This document shows positions 1-7,554 of a stretch of 64,000 nt of DNA, piece by piece; position 1 is the first letter of the stretch; the number at the start of each line of letters is the position of its first letter. The notes beneath the pieces were generated by a model, which did no database searches, was not told the origin of the DNA, and worked only from the letters and a program-made list of their open reading frames with translations. Source of the stretch: Oceanobacillus saliphilus (GTDB taxonomy: Bacteria; Bacillota; Bacilli; Bacillales; Amphibacillaceae). A program made the translations under genes and the position numbers. Location: positions 62,001-126,000 of the forward strand of contig NZ_JALCZU010000009.1 of assembly GCF_023522835.1 (NCBI RefSeq). Direction: 5' to 3'.

Positions 1-54
1 TTATATGAACTGCGAAGATTATAAAGCAAAATAACTTATGAAAAAAGGCTTTAT

Positions 55-849
55 TTATAAGATATTTTCAAGTCCATAGGCAAGTTCGTTCATATCCATC
101 ACTTTCAAAACAGATAGTTTGATTCCCTCCATGAAGGAATCACGATTTAGAGAGTCGTGTTTAATGGATAATGTTTGACCAGAGCTCCCAAAAATTACCT
201 CCTGATGTGCGACAAGTCCAGGAAGACGTACACTATGAATACGCATGCCATCCATTTCTCCGCCACGTGAGCCTTTGATCGTTTCTTTTTCATCCTGGTG
301 ACCCTGTTTTTTGAATTCTCTAGTTTCCATAATCATTTCTGCAGTTTTTTTGGCTGTGCCTGATGGGGCATCTAATTTTTTGTCATGATGCTTTTCAATT
401 ATTTCAACATCAGAAAAGTACTTTCCAGCCATTTGTGAAAATTTCATCATCAAGACAGCGCCAATTGCGAAATTGGGGGCTATGATACATCCTGTATGAT
501 TGGTTTTCGCTAATTCGGTAAGTTCAATAATTTGTTCATCTGTAAAACCTGTTGTTCCTACAACTGGTCTGATTTTGTTTTCCAGTGCTTTTTTGGTATG
601 GTAGTATCCAACCTCGGGAACAGTAAGGTCAATGAAAATGTCTGCTTTCACTTGCTGAAAGCATTTTTCAATATCCTGAAAAACAGGCACATCTATATCA
701 GGCATTCCATCAATGTCTTTTAAATGTTGACCATCGAATTTTCTGTCAATACATGCTACTAATTTAAAGTCAGCTTCCTTTAAGACCATTTGTACAGCTT
801 CGGATCCCATTCTTCCACGGGGTCCTGCTAAAATAATATTTATTGCCAT
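55..849 (-). CDS. dapB: 4-hydroxy-tetrahydrodipicolinate reductase
   Basis: Reduces the dapA product with NAD(P)H in the diaminopimelate/lysine pathway; cytoplasmic. The 264-residue protein has the N-terminal nucleotide-binding loop GPRGRMG (residues 9-15), the GTTGFT segment near 98-103 and the family catalytic motif HHDKKLDAPSGTA (154-166). The open frame extends 29 codons further upstream, but ATG at 849 has a good ribosome site (AAAGGAG, 9 bases ahead) and gives the usual length. It lies just downstream of the MazG-like gene, as in B. subtilis. Identification is secure. Confidence 0.96.
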   Translation of the reverse strand: MAINIILAGPRGRMGSEAVQMVLKEADFKLVACIDRKFDGQHLKDIDGMPDIDVPVFQDIEKCFQQVKADIFIDLTVPEVGYYHTKKALENKIRPVVGTTGFTDEQIIELTELAKTNHTGCIIAPNFAIGAVLMMKFSQMAGKYFSDVEIIEKHHDKKLDAPSGTAKKTAEMIMETREFKKQGHQDEKETIKGSRGGEMDGMRIHSVRLPGLVAHQEVIFGSSGQTLSIKHDSLNRDSFMEGIKLSVLKVMDMNELAYGLENIL

Positions 850-895
850 ATTCTCTATCTCCTTTAATGGGGTGGACCCAAACTCTTTCCATTTC

Positions 896-1228
896 TTAGT
901 ATTTACGGGTCCAGCGATCCTTGTCCCTTGTCTCAATTTTACTCATTGCCATATCAAATGATTCTGAGAGGTCAATTTCAAGTGAATTGGCAAAACAAGC
1001 GATAACAAAAATAATATCTCCCAATTCCTCTTCTATTGTATTTTCCTTCTCAGATGCTTTTTTAGGTTTCTCGCCATAATAGTGATTTACTTCTCTGGCC
1101 AATTCTCCAGTCTCTTCTGTCAGTCTTGCCATCATAGCTAAAGGAGAAAAGTAACCTTCTTTATACTGGGAAATATAATTGTCCACTCTTTTTTGAATTG
1201 CTTTTGTATCATAGACTTGCGCTCCGAT
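896..1228 (-). CDS. ypjD: MazG-like nucleotide pyrophosphohydrolase (YpjD)
   Basis: Small all-alpha NTP pyrophosphohydrolase, probably hydrolysing non-canonical or excess nucleoside triphosphates. The MazG metal-binding pattern EExxE...ExxD is visible (EETGEL, then EEELGD). The first standard start in frame is GTG at 1186 (96 residues), but it has a poor ribosome site and cuts the first helix. The frame continues upstream with residues resembling the B. subtilis YpjD N-terminus (KAIQKRVDNYI), and a strong purine-rich site (AAGAGGGG) lies 7 bases before an in-frame ATC at 1228-1226. Starting there gives 110 residues, close to the 111 I recall for YpjD. I chose this unusual start tentatively; the gene itself is secure. 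Confidence 0.85.
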   Translation of the reverse strand: MGAQVYDTKAIQKRVDNYISQYKEGYFSPLAMMARLTEETGELAREVNHYYGEKPKKASEKENTIEEELGDIIFVIACFANSLEIDLSESFDMAMSKIETRDKDRWTRKY

Positions 1229-1283
1229 GGTAATACCCCTCTTCTATGCTTTTCTATTATCATGTTAGCGAAAAGGCGCTAGT

Positions 1284-1343
1284 TTGACAAATTTTTAATA
1301 CAGAAATATTTAAATTGTTCTTATAAAATTATTTGACTATAAT
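1284..1343 (+). promoter_or_regulatory. two candidate sigma-A promoters for the YitT-family gene
   Basis: TTGACA at 1284-1289 is followed after 17 bases by TATTTA at 1307-1312. A second candidate, TTGTTC at 1315-1320, is followed after 17 bases by a perfect TATAAT at 1338-1343. Both point at the plus-strand gene starting at 1397. Read from sequence only. Confidence 0.6.
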
Positions 1344-1396
1344 TAAGAAAGACTTGAGGTAATCAGGATATAGATCATTATCAGGAGGAATTCTAC

Positions 1397-2269
1397 ATGT
1401 TATTTGGCATTAAATTTAAAAATATTTTATTTATTTTGCTCGGTTCAGCAATCTTTTCTTTTGGTATCGTTCATTTTAATATGCAAAACAACCTTGGTGA
1501 AGGTGGTTTTACAGGTATTACATTACTGCTTTACTTTCTTTGGGGCTGGGATCCGGCTGTTACGAATATTGTACTGAACATACCGGTTTTCTTTATAGGC
1601 TGGAAATTCCTTGGCAGAAGTACATTCATGTATACAATTATTGGAACTGTTGCCGTGTCACTATTTCTAAGAATTTTCCAGGTCTATCAATTCTCCATTC
1701 ATTTGGAGAATGATATGACATTGGTTGCTCTATTTGCAGGGGTGTTCATTGGTGTCGGGCTGGGGATTATCTTCCGGTTCGGTGGGACTACCGGTGGCGT
1801 GGATATTATAGCTAGACTTGTCAATAAATATGCGGGCTGGAGTATGGGACGCACCATGTTCCTTTTTGATTTTATTGTTATTGCTACCTCTGTTTTTGTT
1901 ATTCTGGATCTTGTCGAAGGTATGTACACATTGGTTGCTGTTTATGTGGGGGCACGCGTGATTGATTTCCTTCAGGAAGGTGCATATTCTGCTAAAGGTG
2001 CAACAATCATTTCCAGCAAGAGCAGTGAGATATCTGAAAAGATCCTTTCATCCATGAATCGTGGAGTTACCGTTTTGGATGGGCGTGGAAGCTATTCCGG
2101 TGAGAAAAGGGATGTCCTATATTGTGTTGTCGCAAGGAATGAAATCGTAAAATTGAAGAGTATTATAAATAGTATCGATCCACATGCATTTGTAGCTGTA
2201 ACCACTGCCCATGATGTGATGGGGGAAGGATTTACGCTCGATGAAAATAAGAACCCGTTACAGGATTAA
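1397..2269 (+). CDS. ypjC: YitT/YpjC family membrane protein (DUF2179)
   Basis: Integral membrane protein of 290 residues with about five hydrophobic segments in residues 1-180, including the glycine-rich stretch FRFGGTTGGVDIIARL typical of the YitT family. It ends in a soluble DUF2179 domain of about 80 residues (from about 200). The biochemical role of the family is not established. The start has AGGAGG 8 bases upstream. This is the only plus-strand gene in the first 34 kb and it has its own promoters. Its position beside dapB and the MazG-like gene matches B. subtilis ypjC. Confidence 0.9.
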   Translation: MLFGIKFKNILFILLGSAIFSFGIVHFNMQNNLGEGGFTGITLLLYFLWGWDPAVTNIVLNIPVFFIGWKFLGRSTFMYTIIGTVAVSLFLRIFQVYQFSIHLENDMTLVALFAGVFIGVGLGIIFRFGGTTGGVDIIARLVNKYAGWSMGRTMFLFDFIVIATSVFVILDLVEGMYTLVAVYVGARVIDFLQEGAYSAKGATIISSKSSEISEKILSSMNRGVTVLDGRGSYSGEKRDVLYCVVARNEIVKLKSIINSIDPHAFVAVTTAHDVMGEGFTLDENKNPLQD

Positions 2270-2271
2270 CC

Positions 2272-2329
2272 CGACTTGGCGTTCGCGAAGACCGCAGCAC
2301 GTATTGCAGTAGAATTTTACTGTAAACGA
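2272..2329. repeat. diverged copy of two-hairpin terminator-adjacent element (R1)
   Basis: Between the yitT stop and the next terminator lies sequence with the layout seen in better copies near 46.5 and 58.1 kb: ACTTGG, a TTCG-looped segment, GCACGTAT (GCACTTAT in the good copy), a short hairpin CAGTA/TACTG, then an A-rich run touching the terminator. It is strongly diverged, so membership is tentative. Confidence 0.4.
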
Positions 2330-2356
2330 AAAGGGATGACGAATTGTCATCCCTTT
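2330..2356. terminator. intrinsic terminator between convergent yitT and yugP
   Basis: Perfect 11-bp stem AAAGGGATGAC/GTCATCCCTTT with a 5-base loop. The minus-strand side is followed by TTTTCGTTT, so it best serves yugP, but it lies between convergent genes and may work for both. Confidence 0.8.
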
Positions 2357-2360
2357 AAAA

Positions 2361-3041
2361 TTAATCTCTGTGCGCAAGGTAAATTAAAATGAATCTGACT
2401 AGTTCAGCTACAGCTACAAGAGCAGCAGCGACATATGTTAGTGCAGCGGCATTAAGGACTTTTTTTGTATCTCTTTCTTCATTATTCCGTATGACACCAG
2501 CTGATATCAATTGGGTCATCGCCCGGTTTGAAGCATCGAACTCTACAGGGAGTGTTACTAACTGGAATAGAACTGCGGCTGACATGAAGATAATACCAAA
2601 CAGGAACAAATTCATTGCACCCATAAGCATACCAGCGATGATTAAAAAGAAAGAGATGTTTGATCCGAAGTTTGCAATTGGCACCAAGGCGCTTCTAAAT
2701 TTTAAAAATACATATTCCTGCTGATCCTGGATAGCATGTCCAACCTCATGGGCTGCTACAGCCGAAGAGGCCATGGAACGACCATGATATATTCCATCAG
2801 AAAGCTTGATTACCTTTTTTCTTGGATCATAATGATCGGTCAAAGTGCCCTTGGTTTGCCCGATTTGAACGTCATATAAACCATTATCATCCAATATTTT
2901 ACGTGCGACTTCTGCTCCAGTCATGGAAGAAGATGTCGGTATTTTGGAAAACTTCGTATATGTGCTTTTAACTTTAGCTTGTGCCCACATTGGTATAATC
3001 AACAACAAAGCTATATAGATAAGGTAACTACCTAAACCCAT
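2361..3041 (-). CDS. membrane zinc metallopeptidase, YugP type
   Basis: 226-residue membrane protein with an N-terminal transmembrane segment (about 5-22), the zinc-protease motif HEVGH at residues 98-102 and two or three further hydrophobic segments (about 125-165 and 200-222). This is the YugP/DUF metallopeptidase family (M48-like membrane proteases of unclear substrate). Start ATG follows GGAGG by 6 bases. B. subtilis yugP is at another locus, so the placement here differs from that reference. The catalytic HExxH is intact. Confidence 0.88.
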   Translation of the reverse strand: MGLGSYLIYIALLLIIPMWAQAKVKSTYTKFSKIPTSSSMTGAEVARKILDDNGLYDVQIGQTKGTLTDHYDPRKKVIKLSDGIYHGRSMASSAVAAHEVGHAIQDQQEYVFLKFRSALVPIANFGSNISFFLIIAGMLMGAMNLFLFGIIFMSAAVLFQLVTLPVEFDASNRAMTQLISAGVIRNNEERDTKKVLNAAALTYVAAALVAVAELVRFILIYLAHRD

Positions 3042-3100
3042 TTACATTCCTCCATTTTTAAATTATTTATCTAAGGTCAATTTTAGTCAAATTTCTATAT

Positions 3101-3379
3101 TTAGTCAACTGATTTGTCCTTTTTCGGTTCCTCTTCCGGTTTCACTTCGGCTTTATATTTTTTCCAACTTACGTAAGATAATGTACCAATGATGCATCCG
3201 CCTACAATAAGGGCCGCGCAAATAAGCAAAGCAATATCCATGTTTTTGTTTCCATCTAACAAATCCGCAGTAGTGACTGTACTTGCCTGGACCTTGGGAG
3301 AATTAAATTGAATGTAAAACAAAATCCCTATGAGCACTGCAGCTGTGATCTGGACAAGAAGTATTCTTCTGTTTACCAT
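3101..3379 (-). CDS. small two-pass membrane protein at the ypjB position
   Basis: 92 residues: a signal-anchor or transmembrane segment at about 6-26, a loop of about 25 residues, a second transmembrane segment at about 48-72, and a charged, lysine/glutamate-rich tail. The longer frame begins at a GTG that is part of the ribosome site; ATG at 3379 sits 8 bases after GAGG and is the better start. It occupies the place of B. subtilis ypjB (a sporulation protein of about 264 residues) but is much shorter and I cannot show homology. Function unknown. Confidence 0.6.
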   Translation of the reverse strand: MVNRRILLVQITAAVLIGILFYIQFNSPKVQASTVTTADLLDGNKNMDIALLICAALIVGGCIIGTLSYVSWKKYKAEVKPEEEPKKDKSVD

Positions 3380-3520
3380 AGAGATCACCTCATATACTTG
3401 TTATTATTCAAGTGTATGATGAAAATAAGCGACATATAACAGTAACTTACTATTGCTATTTCCGAGAGATAAGAAAGCATAAAATTTTGGCAGCAATTAA
3501 TTCTTACACCTAAACGGCCA

Positions 3521-3637
3521 CGTCCAGCTCCAGCGCCTACCCCCTCGAGGTCTTAAGTAGAAACTACCTGTGGCATAAAACGCCACTGGTAGTTTCTACT
3601 TAAGCTTGTCGGGGGTAATCAAGGCGCTTGCGCTTTT
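3521..3637. repeat. Bacillaceae-type intergenic inverted-repeat element overlapping ypjA 3' end
   Basis: The left arm contains CCAGCGCCTACCCCCTCGAG; the right arm read in reverse contains AAGCGCCTTGATTACCCCCG. The centre is a perfect 17-bp inverted repeat (3552-3568 with 3588-3604, CTTAAGTAGAAACTACC) continued by a 5-bp stem GTGGC/GCCAC with a 7-base loop. From memory, this layout (GTCCAGCTCCAGCGCC ... TTGTCGGGG ... AAGGCGCTTGCGCTTTT) is a common dispersed repeat in Bacillaceae. It runs into the ypjA reading frame and contains its stop codon. Confidence 0.8.
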
Positions 3638-4196
3638 GTTCGATCGTTAACCAATAAGCTATAAAAATGGACAACATACTTAGCCAGAAAGTGAAATAAC
3701 CAATCTCATTCATATAATTAGCTAACGAGGAATACGTTGGCATCATTCCAAATACATAATCGATAACATCGTTGTGAAGTGTCCAGATGGAAGCAACTAC
3801 AATATGTCTTATTTTTATTTTGTAAAACGGTGCATATAGTAGACCCTGAATTGCCATCCCTGCATGTGATGCCATCAGCATATAGCCCTGCCAGCCCAAT
3901 GACCCTTCAACAATTAATGTAAGAAGATTCATGACCACTGCCCATGTGCCGTATTTAAATAACGTTATAATGGCAAGTGCCTCAATATAAGGAATGTTCC
4001 TGCCAAATAGAAAAAACAACAAAAATATAGTGAAGAACAAACTCGCTGTAGGGCTGTCAGGTACAAAAATCAAAAAGATATCCGGTGTAATGGAAAGTTG
4101 GCTCTTATACCAATAAAAGCCATAAATCGTACCAAATAAATTAATGAGAAAAAGTAGGAAAACAAATTTTTTATCTTGCAGTATGTATTTAATCAT
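3600..4196 (-). CDS. ypjA: YpjA family membrane protein (DUF1405)
   Basis: 198-residue integral membrane protein with about six hydrophobic segments, the DUF1405/YpjA family, next to the qcr genes as in B. subtilis. The function is unknown; location suggests a link to the membrane or respiration, but that is inference. The final residues (about LDYPRQA) and the stop are encoded by a dispersed inverted-repeat element, so the natural C-terminus appears to have been replaced or extended by the repeat. A terminator separates it from qcrC. The start has AAGGCGG upstream. Confidence 0.85.
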   Translation of the reverse strand: MIKYILQDKKFVFLLFLINLFGTIYGFYWYKSQLSITPDIFLIFVPDSPTASLFFTIFLLFFLFGRNIPYIEALAIITLFKYGTWAVVMNLLTLIVEGSLGWQGYMLMASHAGMAIQGLLYAPFYKIKIRHIVVASIWTLHNDVIDYVFGMMPTYSSLANYMNEIGYFTFWLSMLSIFIAYWLTIEQKRKRLDYPRQA

Positions 4197-4228
4197 TATT
4201 TTTAACCGCCTTCCAAATGACTAAGTAA

Positions 4229-4263
4229 AAACACCTTCACCAACATAGATGGTAAAGGTGTTT
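4229..4263 (-). terminator. terminator after qcrC
   Basis: Stem AAACACCTT/AAGGTGTTT extended by ACC/GGT around one mismatch, with U-runs on both strands (TTTTTACTT on the minus strand). It lies between the qcrC stop and the ypjA start. Confidence 0.85.
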
Positions 4264-4275
4264 TTTAGTTAACGT

Positions 4276-5049
4276 TTACTCTGCTGATTCATTTACTGCG
4301 ATGATAAAGTCTACTAATTGCTCGAGCTCTTCATCCGTTCCAGTGAATTGATCAGCTGGCATGGAACCAATACCGTTCACTGCAATGTCAGCAATCTCTT
4401 CAGCTGAGAGATCCATTCCAACGAGTGCAGGTCCTGCTCCACCCTCTAATTCATTACCATGGCATGCTAAACAGCTATTTTCATAGGAAGCAAAACCAGG
4501 ATGCTCTGTATCAATGGTGACTTCTGCTTGTGGAATAGGTTTATTCGCCTCAGCGCGGCTTTCCCAATCTACATGTGATGCAGATGTATAGGTCAACCAT
4601 ATAACGGATACCAATCCTAATAACATCATTCCAACAGCCACTGGACGTTGATGTGGTCTGCGCCCTGGACCGTTGTCCAAAAATGGTGCCAGTAATAATG
4701 CTCCAAAACCAAGCCCAGGGAGAACGAGCATACCTAAAAGTATAAAGTCTCCACTTGCAAATTCATATTTCAATAGTTCATATAGGAATAAGAAGTACCA
4801 ATCTGGCAGAGGTATATATGCTGCGTCAGTTGGATCAGCCATCCCTTCCAAAGGCGATGGATGAGCTAATGTTAAACTTAGAAAACCAACTAAAAATACA
4901 GCTCCAGCCAACCATTCTTTTAATAAAAAGTTGGGCCAAAAAGCTTCTGTTCTTCCAGGATACTCAGAATAATCTTTCGGTATATTTGGTTTCCTTTCAG
5001 CGGAAATTCTCGAATCCCCGACAAATTTCATACCTTTACCCTTATGCAT
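4276..5049 (-). CDS. qcrC: menaquinol:cytochrome c reductase cytochrome b/c subunit
   Basis: 257-residue membrane subunit of the bc complex. Residues 40-165 resemble subunit IV of b6f/bc complexes, with three or four transmembrane segments and the quinol-site motif PDWY (82-85). A C-terminal cytochrome c domain follows, with the haem-attachment site CLACH (C193, C196, H197) and a probable axial methionine at 230 (GSMP). This b-c fusion is the usual Bacillus arrangement. ATG at 5049 follows AAGGAGG by 7 bases; the frame opens one GTG earlier. Last gene of qcrABC. Confidence 0.95.
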   Translation of the reverse strand: MHKGKGMKFVGDSRISAERKPNIPKDYSEYPGRTEAFWPNFLLKEWLAGAVFLVGFLSLTLAHPSPLEGMADPTDAAYIPLPDWYFLFLYELLKYEFASGDFILLGMLVLPGLGFGALLLAPFLDNGPGRRPHQRPVAVGMMLLGLVSVIWLTYTSASHVDWESRAEANKPIPQAEVTIDTEHPGFASYENSCLACHGNELEGGAGPALVGMDLSAEEIADIAVNGIGSMPADQFTGTDEELEQLVDFIIAVNESAE

Positions 5050-5064
5050 CACTTGCCCTCCTTC

Positions 5065-5739
5065 TTATAGTGGTCCGGAAATACCTTGTTTACGTATTAA
5101 AATAAAATGTGCTGCCAATAGTCCAAATAATGCTGCCGGCAGGAAGAATACATGGATTGCAAAGAATCTTGTCAATGTTTGAGCACCAACAATTGTTGCA
5201 TCTCCAGCCAGAAGTATTTTCAACTGTTGACCGATAAACGGAACCTGTTCCGCCATTTCAAGTCCAACCTGTGTTGCAAAATATGCTTTGTTATCCCAAG
5301 GCAATAAATAACCGGTAAAACCTAAACCTAGCATAACGAAGAAGATTAGTACACCAACCACCCAGTTAAGTTCACGCGGTTTTTTATATGCGCCTTGAAA
5401 AAACACGCGTAGGGTATGTAATAATAGCATTACGATTACAACACTGGCGCCCCAATGGTGCATTCCTCTTACTATCTGCCCATGAGCAACTTCAGTCTGC
5501 AAATAATAAACGGACTTCCACGCATTTTGAATATCCGGAACATAGTACATGGTTAGAAACATTCCGGAAAGAATTTGAATGACGACAACGAAAAACGTCA
5601 AACCCCCGAAACAATAAACAAATGCTGAGAAATGATGCGCGGGATTAACATGTTCGGGAACTTCATGGTCTGCAATATCACGCCATATCGGCGTAATATC
5701 TATACGATCATCAATCCAATCATATATTTTTTGTAACAT
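5065..5739 (-). CDS. qcrB: menaquinol:cytochrome c reductase cytochrome b subunit
   Basis: 224 residues, a cytochrome b6-type subunit with four transmembrane helices. The bis-histidine haem ligand helices are visible (HGQIVRGMHHWGAS...LLLHTLRVF and HVFFLPAALFGLLAAHF), as is the GFTGYLLPWD loop of quinol site chemistry. It transfers electrons from menaquinol across the membrane to the Rieske and cytochrome c centres. Length and spacing are normal; it lies between qcrA and qcrC with gaps under 20 bases. Confidence 0.97.
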   Translation of the reverse strand: MLQKIYDWIDDRIDITPIWRDIADHEVPEHVNPAHHFSAFVYCFGGLTFFVVVIQILSGMFLTMYYVPDIQNAWKSVYYLQTEVAHGQIVRGMHHWGASVVIVMLLLHTLRVFFQGAYKKPRELNWVVGVLIFFVMLGLGFTGYLLPWDNKAYFATQVGLEMAEQVPFIGQQLKILLAGDATIVGAQTLTRFFAIHVFFLPAALFGLLAAHFILIRKQGISGPL

Positions 5740-5745
5740 ATGTCA

Positions 5746-6258
5746 CTACGCCTCCTCTCGTGGTCTTGCATCGCCTAGGAATAACATGCCATCCCTGACT
5801 TCCTGCTCATATTCATCCAATGGAGCCAATGGTGGAGTACCTGGAACATTGGTACCATCCTTGTAATAGCGTCCATCATGACACGGGCAAAAGTATTCGT
5901 TTGGATGATTTTCACTGCCTTCCCATGAAACAACACAACCTAAGTGTTTGCAAACCGGGGAAAAGGCTACAATCTCATCATCTTCGTTTCTATAAACCCA
6001 TGCAGAGCGATTAACTTCAGATTCATACCATCCATCTACTTGATCAACACTCCAATCAATTCGTTGAGGCTCTGAAGTAATATCATCAACAGATAATCCT
6101 ACGTTTGCCAAATCACCTGCTGAGGATTCTTTTAATACTGGATCAACCGCCATTCTTATCGGAGAGATAAGTAGACCGGCTGCCATAAACCCCCCTACCC
6201 CAGTAAGCGTATAGTTTAGAAACTGTCTACGGGATACTTGCTGTTTTTCATTACTCAT
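5746..6258 (-). CDS. qcrA: menaquinol:cytochrome c reductase Rieske iron-sulfur subunit
   Basis: 170-residue Rieske protein. The two cluster-binding boxes are CKHLGC (C103, H105, C108) and CPCH (C124, C126, H127), with the 2Fe-2S ligands and the paired disulfide cysteines present. The N-terminus has a twin-arginine-like motif SRRQFL (9-14) before a hydrophobic anchor (about 20-38), in keeping with Tat export of a folded Fe-S protein. The frame opens upstream of the chosen ATG, which follows AAGAGGGGGG. First gene of qcrABC. Confidence 0.96.
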   Translation of the reverse strand: MSNEKQQVSRRQFLNYTLTGVGGFMAAGLLISPIRMAVDPVLKESSAGDLANVGLSVDDITSEPQRIDWSVDQVDGWYESEVNRSAWVYRNEDDEIVAFSPVCKHLGCVVSWEGSENHPNEYFCPCHDGRYYKDGTNVPGTPPLAPLDEYEQEVRDGMLFLGDARPREEA

Positions 6259-6324
6259 GATTTTCCCCCCTCTTTCCATTAGTCACGGACAATATAATTA
6301 AATTCAGATTACTAGGACAATACA

Positions 6325-6353
6325 ATGATAGCGCAATCTTTATATTCGGTCAA
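6325..6353 (-). promoter_or_regulatory. sigma-A promoter for qcrABC
   Basis: On the minus strand, TTGACC is followed after exactly 17 bases by TATCAT, about 65 bases upstream of the qcrA start codon and downstream of ypiF. Confidence 0.7.
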
Positions 6354-6396
6354 TATAAAACAATATTCTCACATATAAGTTCAGGCAAAATTCTGC

Positions 6397-6864
6397 TTAA
6401 TTTGACTGCCAGTAGGAGCGTATCAATTCAACTGTTTGTCCTACTTGTTCACGTATAATACCATGCATTTCTTTCGAGTTTATTTCCCCCACCTGTACAG
6501 CCGGCATCCATAAAAGATTGTCACTAATATCTTTTTCATGCTTTTTCCAGCTGGAATCAAAGGTGATGTAAACAATATGGGAAAACGGCTGCTTCTTCAT
6601 ATCTTCAGCCCAACCATTCAATCGTTTGCTCTCAAGCTGTTTATCGGCAGATTTAAGATAATGGTAGTTTGGTGCAAGCATGATTCTTCCTGTCAGCTCT
6701 TTTTCTATCTCGTTTGCTAGAATATTCATCACTTCACTTTGTGAGGCGTGTTTTTCCGCATCATCATCACTTGATAATTGGATGGGAATCAATGGCAGGA
6801 GAATCGTATCTATGTATTCTTTAGATTGTACATATTGCTGTATATCGTTTTTTCTCCATTTCAT
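6397..6864 (-). CDS. ypiF: YpiF family protein (DUF2487)
   Basis: 155-residue soluble protein of the YpiF/DUF2487 family, encoded just upstream of qcrABC as in B. subtilis. No catalytic motif is recognisable; function unknown. The start has AAGGAAG 8 bases upstream. Transcription from ypiB is probably interrupted by a terminator just upstream, so ypiF may have its own promoter or receive read-through. Confidence 0.85.
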   Translation of the reverse strand: MKWRKNDIQQYVQSKEYIDTILLPLIPIQLSSDDDAEKHASQSEVMNILANEIEKELTGRIMLAPNYHYLKSADKQLESKRLNGWAEDMKKQPFSHIVYITFDSSWKKHEKDISDNLLWMPAVQVGEINSKEMHGIIREQVGQTVELIRSYWQSN

Positions 6865-6937
6865 AGCTAATCTTCCTTTCTTAGTCTTTTTGACTTATCA
6901 AAATAGTGTCCCATTACTAAATCTTATCCTATATACA

Positions 6938-6974
6938 CAAAAAAAATCAACCTATTCCTTCGAATCAGGTTGAT
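6938..6974 (-). terminator. terminator embedded in the ypiB 3' end
   Basis: Stem ATCAACCT/AGGTTGAT (6946-6953 with 6967-6974), 13-base loop, then eight U on the minus strand. The ypiB stop codon TAG (6954-6952) lies inside the hairpin. Confidence 0.75.
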
Positions 6975-7524
6975 AAGAATCTATTGAATTTAACTTTTTT
7001 AATTTACCTGTCAGGCGCTGGAATTCTTCATGGTTCATTTCATCGAGAGCACGGTCGATTTCCATCATTAATTTATTTTTTTTATGTTCGTATAGTGAAT
7101 GGTTCAGTAGTTGGCTGGCAAGCTCTTTATCGTGATTTGTTATATAATAGTCCGCAGGTATAAATGGGTTTTCTTCCAATACAGATGCATAGTAGGAATG
7201 CTGATTGGATTTTTTGAAATTTAATTGTAAGTATAAAGGTTCATTCTGGTTAAGTCGAATCTCATGAAAAGACTTCTCAGCATCTGTCGTAACAAGGTGA
7301 TTTTTGTAAAAGCGAAAAGGCACTTCTTCCGAACAGTGACTGGTCATCATGATTCCTCTTGGACAATATTTTACATCTCTCACAAAATGAACGTTTGTCA
7401 GCAGTTCATTGTGATTTACAAGATAATTAAGTATCCATACACTCTCTCTTTTTTTCAGTCGGTAATGATTAAGGAACCATTGGATAAAACTTTTTTTGTC
7501 CTTCGCTGTAACAGGAGATATCAT
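6952..7524 (-). CDS. ypiB: YpiB family protein (UPF0302)
   Basis: 190-residue soluble protein of the UPF0302 family (YpiB), which carries an IDEAL motif at the C-terminus in many Bacillaceae; here the C-terminal third is a charged helical region. Molecular role unknown. It follows ypiA by about 30 bases and probably forms a two-gene unit with it. The start is supported by AAGGGGGG. The last codons form part of an intrinsic terminator. Confidence 0.87.
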   Translation of the reverse strand: MISPVTAKDKKSFIQWFLNHYRLKKRESVWILNYLVNHNELLTNVHFVRDVKYCPRGIMMTSHCSEEVPFRFYKNHLVTTDAEKSFHEIRLNQNEPLYLQLNFKKSNQHSYYASVLEENPFIPADYYITNHDKELASQLLNHSLYEHKKNKLMMEIDRALDEMNHEEFQRLTGKLKKLNSIDSYQPDSKE

Positions 7525-7554
7525 TTTTTTCCCCCCTTCTTAAATTACAAGATA

